Shown: one piece after another, positions 32,284 to 37,263 of the stretch
How the letters are laid out: each line of letters opens with the position of its first letter
Position numbering within the stretch: position 1 is the first letter of the stretch
Position numbers and translations under genes: made by a program
Assembly: GCA_003220055.1 (NCBI GenBank)
Contig: QHRF01000002.1
Location: 1 to 37,263, forward strand
Reading direction: 5' to 3'
From: Verrucomicrobiota bacterium
Lineage (GTDB): Bacteria; Verrucomicrobiota; Verrucomicrobiia; Chthoniobacterales; UBA10450
Length of the DNA: 37,263 nucleotides
Notes under the pieces: model-generated
Database searches by the model: none
What the model was told of the DNA's origin: nothing
What the model saw: only the letters and a program-made list of their open reading frames with translations

Positions 32284-34389
32284 TCAAGCTTGGATTCGCG
32301 TACGTGTCAGCCGCAGCTCAGTCGCTATAGGAATCACAAGCCTGAGGGTGAAAGCCATGAACAACATAGTCTGAACGGCTGCGTTCAACCACCGGGGCAC
32401 TGCCAAGGCCGGTCCACCATAAATCTCGTTACTTGGATACCCCAGCCAGGCGAAAAGCTTCGGATCGTGCAACGTCATATTTGCTACTGATGTCAGTACC
32501 AATGCGCCATAGAACCACCACAATTGTCGATCCAACACGGCGGCAATGACCAGCGGCGCGAACATCGCCAGAAGATGGTTCTCGTGGATTTGGGTATTGA
32601 GCATAAAAAAGGCGAGCGCTTGATATCCTGCGACAAGAAACAGCGACCTCCGATCCCGCCAAACAAGAGTGAGCGAAAGCATTATCGCCGCGGTAAAAGT
32701 CAAGAGTCCGGCCCTCCGAAAGCTCACTAGTCCGATCAAATTTGTGTCACTTTGCCAGCCCCGCCCACCGGTGATGAACCACCAAAGATTATGTGCGTTC
32801 GGGGCGACGAAAGGATGATACTGCGTTGTTTGTGCGTACTCTTGGACAACGCTCCCGCCGCTTCCTGCCAGAATAAACGGTGCCGTAATCAACACAGTTG
32901 CGACGGCAGCGCCACCAACCAACCGCAGACCGCCACCCTCTCTGACGGCCAGAAGTAAAATCAGAGGAGCAATTGCGATCGCTTGCGGCTTGGTCAATAT
33001 CGCCGCGGCCAAAGCCGCACCAGCCCAATCGTAACGACGTCGATCCGCCGCAATCACAGACAGCAACATGAACAACACGTGGATCGCGGCGGTCTGTCCC
33101 CAGTAGGCCGAATCAAAAATCAGCGCCGGATTGAACAGGTAGGCGCTGGTCGCCAGGAGCGCAGCGTTGAAAGAAACCGAGCCCCGTTTCCACAAAACGC
33201 GAAAGATGAATGCGCCGGCCAGCAAGTCCGCGGCCAAACCAGGTAATCGAAGCATAAACCGGAGCATGTCTGGATCGCCCAGTCGCGTGCGGCCGAACAA
33301 TGGCGAAATCAATTGTTCATACAACCAACCAAGAAACCAAAACGGATAAAGCAGTACCGGCGGATTGTCCGAAGGCGGCGAGTCATTCACCTGCAGATAC
33401 GCCGAATGGATCCCGTAGCTCACGGTTTTCCAGGCGAGTGCGATATAAGTCGCAATGTCACCTTGTTTCCCATAACTCGCGATATCGCCTTCATACCCGC
33501 GTCCAAGGTCAAACGGGATCCGGACAAGTGCGGCGAGCGCGAAAACAATCAGGACACGCAAAGCTTGGTCTCGCGTGAGCGACCCGGATACAACTCGCGC
33601 GATCAGCCAAACCAGCGCGGTGATTAGCAGCAACCCGAACGTCACTGTTTGGAGCCACCACGAAGCTTGGGGAGGATCCCAGCTGCGGGCCAGAACAACC
33701 AGCAGCCAGCCGGCAACAAGGACCCACGCCCACGTGTTGCGCAGCGGATTTATGAACTCCGCCATTGTCATCGCGCGCGTGGATATCAATCCTGTATTTG
33801 ACGACATTCGCAGAAGAGCTGCGCAACAGCCCACGAGAACGAGGGTCAAAAGAAATCCCCGCATCGATGGGAGGGCGATACCGTGGGAGCGCGTTAACGA
33901 GACCTGTGTAATCCGCACTCCGAGTTCGCGTTCGTCCGGAGATGGTTGGAACGTGGTGGAATCAATCTCCAACAGCAGATCGCCATTGACCCCTAACTGC
34001 CACGGCTGGATTTCCAACTCGTAGTCCTGCTCTTGATTTCGCGCGTCGAATTCTGCCAGCACCGCGCCATTCACTCTCATGATCACATGCGCGGGCGGGT
34101 CGAACCGGCTTGGCCGTTGGCCGCTGAGATTTAGATCGACGCGCCAGGAAAGATTTCCGCCGCCTAAACCGGGAAGCCACACCCCCGAGCGCGCCTCCGT
34201 CCAACGCGCACCGTTCTCGGCTGGATGGAAGTGATCCAGGAATTTGTCGCTACTGTGCGCCGTTACATCGAGTGCGATCTGTCGTTGTGGCTGATAAGCC
34301 AAAACGAAAAGCGTGATCAGGATGCAAGGCAGCAGCAGCAATGAGATCGGCGAATGCAACCACCCTCGCGTTTGTTTCGGCAAAATCAT
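32284..34389 (-). CDS. GT-C fold membrane glycosyltransferase with N-terminal periplasmic beta-sandwich
   Basis: A 701-residue protein. One N-terminal helix (about 14-32) is followed by a soluble domain (about 40-170) with FHPAENGARWTEARSGVWLP, MRVNGAVLAEFD and ELGVRITQVSL, which reads like a jelly-roll domain. A second part has about twelve helices and GT57-like motifs: NDSPPSDNPPVLLYPFWFLG, FDSAYWGQTAAIHVLFML, ILTKPQAIAIAPLILL, NAHNLWWFITGG and TQIHENHLLAMFAPL. It shares these with the shorter protein at 30103. ATG 34389 overlaps the stop of a short upstream remnant (ATGA). It probably uses a polyprenyl-phosphate sugar; the beta-sandwich could bind the acceptor glycan, which is inference. 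Confidence 0.8.
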   Translation of the reverse strand: MILPKQTRGWLHSPISLLLLPCILITLFVLAYQPQRQIALDVTAHSSDKFLDHFHPAENGARWTEARSGVWLPGLGGGNLSWRVDLNLSGQRPSRFDPPAHVIMRVNGAVLAEFDARNQEQDYELEIQPWQLGVNGDLLLEIDSTTFQPSPDERELGVRITQVSLTRSHGIALPSMRGFLLTLVLVGCCAALLRMSSNTGLISTRAMTMAEFINPLRNTWAWVLVAGWLLVVLARSWDPPQASWWLQTVTFGLLLITALVWLIARVVSGSLTRDQALRVLIVFALAALVRIPFDLGRGYEGDIASYGKQGDIATYIALAWKTVSYGIHSAYLQVNDSPPSDNPPVLLYPFWFLGWLYEQLISPLFGRTRLGDPDMLRFMLRLPGLAADLLAGAFIFRVLWKRGSVSFNAALLATSAYLFNPALIFDSAYWGQTAAIHVLFMLLSVIAADRRRYDWAGAALAAAILTKPQAIAIAPLILLLAVREGGGLRLVGGAAVATVLITAPFILAGSGGSVVQEYAQTTQYHPFVAPNAHNLWWFITGGRGWQSDTNLIGLVSFRRAGLLTFTAAIMLSLTLVWRDRRSLFLVAGYQALAFFMLNTQIHENHLLAMFAPLVIAAVLDRQLWWFYGALVLTSVANMTLHDPKLFAWLGYPSNEIYGGPALAVPRWLNAAVQTMLFMAFTLRLVIPIATELRLTRTRIQA

Positions 34390-34532
34390 TTCCTAAGGGA
34401 GACACGGTAGACTCGAAGGTCGCCGTTTTCATAGACCGGGACGTAAACTGTGGAATCGAACCCATCAGGGCGGACAGCCGTCGAATTGGTCACGACAATA
34501 ACTGACGCGCCAAACGATGATTTAAACCACAC
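34386..34532 (-). pseudogene. Short C-terminal remnant or 48-residue small gene
   Basis: A minus-strand frame of 48 codons begins at GTG 34532 and ends in a TGA that overlaps the next ATG as ATGA. Its product contains GASVIVVTNSTAVRPDG and VYVPVYENGDLRVYRVSLRK. This resembles the soluble C-terminal tails of GT-C proteins, and codon use looks coding. It is in the same frame as, and directly behind, the stop of the ArnC-like gene, but does not resemble an ArnC tail. The best reading is the end of a deleted membrane glycosyltransferase gene that kept its coupling to the downstream gene; a genuine small protein is the alternative. Confidence 0.45.
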
Positions 34533-34538
34533 CTGATT

Positions 34539-35507
34539 TCATCGCCCGTTAGTGGGCGATTGATCTTTCGAACCCTCACGCATGCTGTAACGCACGACAT
34601 ATTGCGGGGTACCGGTTTGATCAAGATAAAGCCGGCCGAGATATTCGCCGACCAGCCCGAGAATCATGAGTTGAATGCCTGCAAAAAACACCACGCTGCC
34701 CAGAACAGTGGGAATGCCGACTGTCACATTTTTAGTAATCCAAAGCTTGTCGATCAAAATGGCAACCAGCGCAACGATACTGAGACAGGAAGCGAGCAGA
34801 CCGACATAAACCGAAATACGCAGTGGCTTTATTGAAAAATTAAGAAACATGTTGAGCCACAGCCGCACTAGCCTGCGCAAGGTGTAGCGTGACGGTCCGC
34901 TCGCACTGACGCGATGTTCCACCGGAATCTGCCCGATGTTTCGGGTCACGCGATAAATCAAACCATCGGTGTAGGGATACGGACCGCGATATTTGATAAT
35001 TTCGTTGACCAGAAAACGATTCATGACCTTGAAGCTCGAGAGATAGAGATCCTTCGGTTTATGGAGCATTAACGTCGCGATCCGATCGTTGAAGCGGCTA
35101 CCAAGATTTCTAAACCAGGAATGTTTCTTCTCGATGTAATGGCCGTAAACTACGTCGTAGTTTTTGCGTTTTAATTCGTCCAACATTCGGACGACTTCCT
35201 CGGGCGGATTCTGACTGTCGTCGTCCAGCACCGCGACATAACGGCCGCGCGCCTGGGTGAATCCAGCGAGGACGGCGCTATGCTCGCCGAAATTCCGGCT
35301 TAAATGCACAAACGTCACATTTTGCGGAAACTTTTCCGCCAGTTTCACGCACACCCTCTCGCTGTCGTCTTCCGAACCGTCATTGACCAGGACGATCTCG
35401 AAGGAGGTCGATCCGAAGATCTTTGCTGTCTGCTCAACTAGCGGACCGATGGTCCGACTGCCGTTGTAGACGGGAATTACCAGCGATAATTCGGGACCGG
35501 TCGCCAT
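34539..35507 (-). CDS. GT2 polyprenyl-phosphate glycosyltransferase (ArnC/GtrB-like)
   Basis: The 322-residue GT-A enzyme has the family length. Motifs are ELSLVIPVYNGSRTIGPLVE, EIVLVNDGSEDDS, LSRNFGEHSAVLAGFTQARG and the metal-binding VAVLDDDSQNPPEEV (Asp95-97). The acceptor-side stretch SSFKVMNRFLVNEI is typical of ArnC/GtrB. Two C-terminal helices (YVGLLASCLSIVALVAILI and VLGSVVFFAGIQLMILGLVGEYL) carry the GEYLGRLY signature. It should make a polyprenyl-phosphate-linked sugar for the GT-C enzymes; which sugar cannot be read. ATG 35507 fits the family start; a TTG at 35531 is in frame. It is divergent from the SDR gene and upstream of the leftward GT-C genes. Confidence 0.9.
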   Translation of the reverse strand: MATGPELSLVIPVYNGSRTIGPLVEQTAKIFGSTSFEIVLVNDGSEDDSERVCVKLAEKFPQNVTFVHLSRNFGEHSAVLAGFTQARGRYVAVLDDDSQNPPEEVVRMLDELKRKNYDVVYGHYIEKKHSWFRNLGSRFNDRIATLMLHKPKDLYLSSFKVMNRFLVNEIIKYRGPYPYTDGLIYRVTRNIGQIPVEHRVSASGPSRYTLRRLVRLWLNMFLNFSIKPLRISVYVGLLASCLSIVALVAILIDKLWITKNVTVGIPTVLGSVVFFAGIQLMILGLVGEYLGRLYLDQTGTPQYVVRYSMREGSKDQSPTNGR

Positions 35508-35543
35508 TGCAGTTCGGTGGATTTGTGGCAATGCTGCCCGATT

Positions 35544-35572
35544 CTGTCAAAAAAAGCGCGAAAAGTTATAGA
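35544..35572 (+). promoter_or_regulatory. Putative sigma-70 promoter for the SDR epimerase/dehydratase gene
   Basis: CTGTCA (35544-35549) and TATAGA (35567-35572) are 17 bases apart, each matching the consensus at four of six positions, in an A-rich stretch 33 bases before GTG 35605. The region between the divergent genes is otherwise featureless. Confidence 0.4.
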
Positions 35573-35604
35573 AAATCTTTTCACCCGCACCCTACAATTC
35601 GCCC

Positions 35605-36603
35605 GTGCCCTGGGATCCTGACATTTTTACCGGCTCCGACATCCTGGTCACCGGTGGGCTCGGTTTTATCGGTTCCGCCCTCGCCCGGCGCCTGGTCGAG
35701 CTCGGCGCAAAGGTGACCCTGGTCGACAGCTTGATTCCAGAATACGGCGGCAACCTTTTTAATATTCACGACATCCGCGATCGCGTGACTGTCGACCTGA
35801 CCGATGTTCGCGACGCTGCCGCGATGTCTTTGCTCATCAAGAACCGCCAGTTTCTTTTTAACCTGGCCGGCCAAACCAGCCATCTCGACTCGATGACGGA
35901 TCCGATGACTGATTTGAATATCAACGCCGCGGCCCAGCTTCACATTTTGGAAGCCTGCCGGCTGCACAACCGCGATCTGAAGATTGTTTTCGCCAGCACA
36001 CGACAGGTCTACGGCCGGCCGGAATATCTGCCGGTCGATGAAAAACACCCGATCGATCCGGTTGACGTAAACGGTATCAACAAACTCGCGGGCGAGTGGT
36101 ACCACTTGCTTTACAACGACGTCTATCAGATTCGCGCCTGCGCGTTGCGACTAACCAACACGTATGGACCTGGAATGCGAGTTAAAGACGCGCGCCAAAC
36201 GTTTCTCGGGATTTGGATCCGCCGGTTAATTGAAGGAAAGCCGATTCAGATCTTCGGCGACGGGAAACAGCGACGAGATTTCAATTTCGTCACCGACGTA
36301 GTCGAAGCGCTTCTCGGTGCTGCAGCCGGCGGCGAGGCCGACGGTCAGGTATTTAATCTTGGCCACCACGAGCACATCAGTCTCCGAGAACTGGCATCGT
36401 TGTTGGTGGAGATCAGCGGCGGCGGGAACTACGAGCTGGTTCCGTTTCCCGACGAGCGGAAAGCCATCGACATCGGAGATTATTACGCCGACTTTCGTAA
36501 GATCGACAAGTTAGTCGGCTGGTCTCCTAAAGTGTCGCTGGACGATGGGTTGAAGCAAACGCTGGAATATTATCGAAAGCATCACGCGCATTACTGGGAC
36601 TAG
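35605..36603 (+). CDS. NAD-dependent extended-SDR sugar epimerase/dehydratase
   Basis: A 332-residue nucleotide-sugar modifying enzyme of the extended SDR family. The NAD-binding motif is LVTGGLGFIGSALARRL at about residues 14-30, followed by NLAGQTSHLDSM and the FASTRQVYG strand with Ser131/Thr132. The active-site stretch is VDVNGINKLAGEWYH: Lys160 is present, but Asn156 sits where the usual Tyr of YxxxK is expected. Substrate-side motifs LRLTNTYGPGMR, IQIFGDGKQRRDFNFVTDVV and FNLGHHEHISL are intact. The GTG start places the glycine motif normally, and length is typical. The product could be a 4-epimerised or dehydrated sugar; the Tyr change makes a standard epimerase mechanism uncertain, although I believe this NGINK pattern occurs in a subfamily. 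Confidence 0.82.
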   Translation: MPWDPDIFTGSDILVTGGLGFIGSALARRLVELGAKVTLVDSLIPEYGGNLFNIHDIRDRVTVDLTDVRDAAAMSLLIKNRQFLFNLAGQTSHLDSMTDPMTDLNINAAAQLHILEACRLHNRDLKIVFASTRQVYGRPEYLPVDEKHPIDPVDVNGINKLAGEWYHLLYNDVYQIRACALRLTNTYGPGMRVKDARQTFLGIWIRRLIEGKPIQIFGDGKQRRDFNFVTDVVEALLGAAAGGEADGQVFNLGHHEHISLRELASLLVEISGGGNYELVPFPDERKAIDIGDYYADFRKIDKLVGWSPKVSLDDGLKQTLEYYRKHHAHYWD

Positions 36604-36621
36604 ACTGACACCGGCGGCTAA

Positions 36622-37263
36622 TCACGGCTGACGATCCCGTTCCAACTCCAGGGCCTTTTCATACTCCTGGGCGGCTCGTTCTGCATCGCCCTTCTGCTTT
36701 AACGCCGTGCCCAAATTATAATGCGCGTTGGAATCGTCAGGACGAACCTGCAACGCCTGCAGATAATGGGCGATTGCTCGATCGACCTCTTGCTTGGCCA
36801 TGAACGCGTTTCCGAGGACGATGTGCGCGTCGGGTTCGTTAGGCTGAATTTTCAAGGCTTCTTCGCAGTGCCGTATCGCTTCATCGGCGTCTCCTTTTTG
36901 TAATAAAGCGCTGCCGAGATTGTAGTGCGCTTCGGGATAATCAGGATGCAAACCAAGCGATTGTTGGTACTTCCCGATCGCATCCTCAACGTTGCCGTTT
37001 TCAAATTGAATCACCCCGAGATTGTTGTAGGCCATCCAACAACCTGGATTTGTCGCAATGGTCGTTCGCCAGAGCGTTTCCAAATCGTGATACGTCGCGC
37101 TTTGTCGCCACGTCAGCACACTCAGGAAACCCAAAATCGCGAAGCATCCGGCGACCACGGGCCACTGCAGGGTCCTGCTCGACCGGCTCAATGTCACGAG
37201 GCCGGCCGAAGCAAGCGCGATCGGACCGATGCTGGCTAGGTATTGATAATGGTCCGCTACGAA
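36622..37263 (-). CDS. C-terminal TPR part of a membrane protein (TMTC/PMT-like), 5' end outside window
   Basis: The frame is open through the right edge of the window, so a GTG at 37195-37197 is not the true start. The first visible residues, ADHYQYLASIGPIALASAGL, resemble the D(R/H)Y.YLPSIG signature of bacterial proteins that join a polytopic GT-C-like membrane part to TPRs. A membrane helix (VVAGCFAILGFLSVLTW) follows, then about four TPR units with the repeated pattern AHYNLGxALxQKGDxxxA (for example EAHYNLGSALLQKGDADEAI) and a short charged tail. TPRs lie on the periplasmic side in such proteins. A protein O-glycosylation or scaffold role is possible but not shown. It converges with the SDR gene, 18 bases apart. 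Confidence 0.75.
   Translation of the reverse strand, partial: FVADHYQYLASIGPIALASAGLVTLSRSSRTLQWPVVAGCFAILGFLSVLTWRQSATYHDLETLWRTTIATNPGCWMAYNNLGVIQFENGNVEDAIGKYQQSLGLHPDYPEAHYNLGSALLQKGDADEAIRHCEEALKIQPNEPDAHIVLGNAFMAKQEVDRAIAHYLQALQVRPDDSNAHYNLGTALKQKGDAERAAQEYEKALELERDRQP

Noticed and set aside
34541-34560. ATCGCCC/GGGCGAT hairpin at the end of the ArnC-like gene as a terminator
   Set aside because: It has a 7-bp stem but lies inside the last codons and has no T run on either strand.

Overview
The window is a gene-dense stretch of a Gram-negative bacterial chromosome with about 27 protein genes. It has no rRNA, tRNA, CRISPR array or insertion sequence that I can see, and no gene-free stretch longer than about 200 bases. 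An LptD-type outer-membrane protein shows a double membrane. The mix of housekeeping genes, large GT-C glycosyltransferases, GTG starts and scarce Shine-Dalgarno sequences suggests a Verrucomicrobiota member (Chthoniobacterales-like). That placement rests on overall protein character, not on a search.

Positions 1-8270 run rightward: the 3' part of a FabF-type ketosynthase, a second ketosynthase-fold protein that has lost its catalytic residues, an LptD-like protein without cysteines, UDP-glucose 6-dehydrogenase, the rRNA methyltransferase RsmB, and an M29 aminopeptidase. Facing them (8333-12737, leftward) are a very large TPR/transmembrane/repeat protein and type III pantothenate kinase. Next come hemB, overlapped by a small PD-(D/E)XK nuclease-like gene, then leftward gpmI. 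Divergent from gpmI is a membrane-anchored alkaline-phosphatase-fold protein that has lost nearly all its metal ligands and its nucleophile. A bidirectional terminator separates it from a secreted discoidin-like protein and a secreted transglutaminase-like protein.

From about 19 kb to the right edge the window is a surface-glycan island. It holds eight polytopic GT-C type glycosyltransferase-like proteins, three of which are clear paralogues (20683, 23747, 28246). It also has two polyprenyl-phosphate GT2 enzymes (DPM1-like and ArnC-like) that could supply lipid-linked sugar donors, a SAM methyltransferase, an extended-SDR epimerase/dehydratase with Asn at the usual Tyr position, a short C-terminal gene remnant, and the TPR tail of a membrane protein running off the right edge. 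The simplest model is that the GT2 enzymes charge a polyprenyl phosphate with sugars, and the GT-C proteins use these on the periplasmic face to decorate lipids, glycans or proteins. UDP-glucose dehydrogenase and the SDR enzyme would supply modified nucleotide sugars.

The most unusual items are the two pseudoenzymes (dead ketosynthase partner and dead alkaline phosphatase), the triplicated GT-C family, and the internally duplicated TPR protein with two further kinds of repeat.
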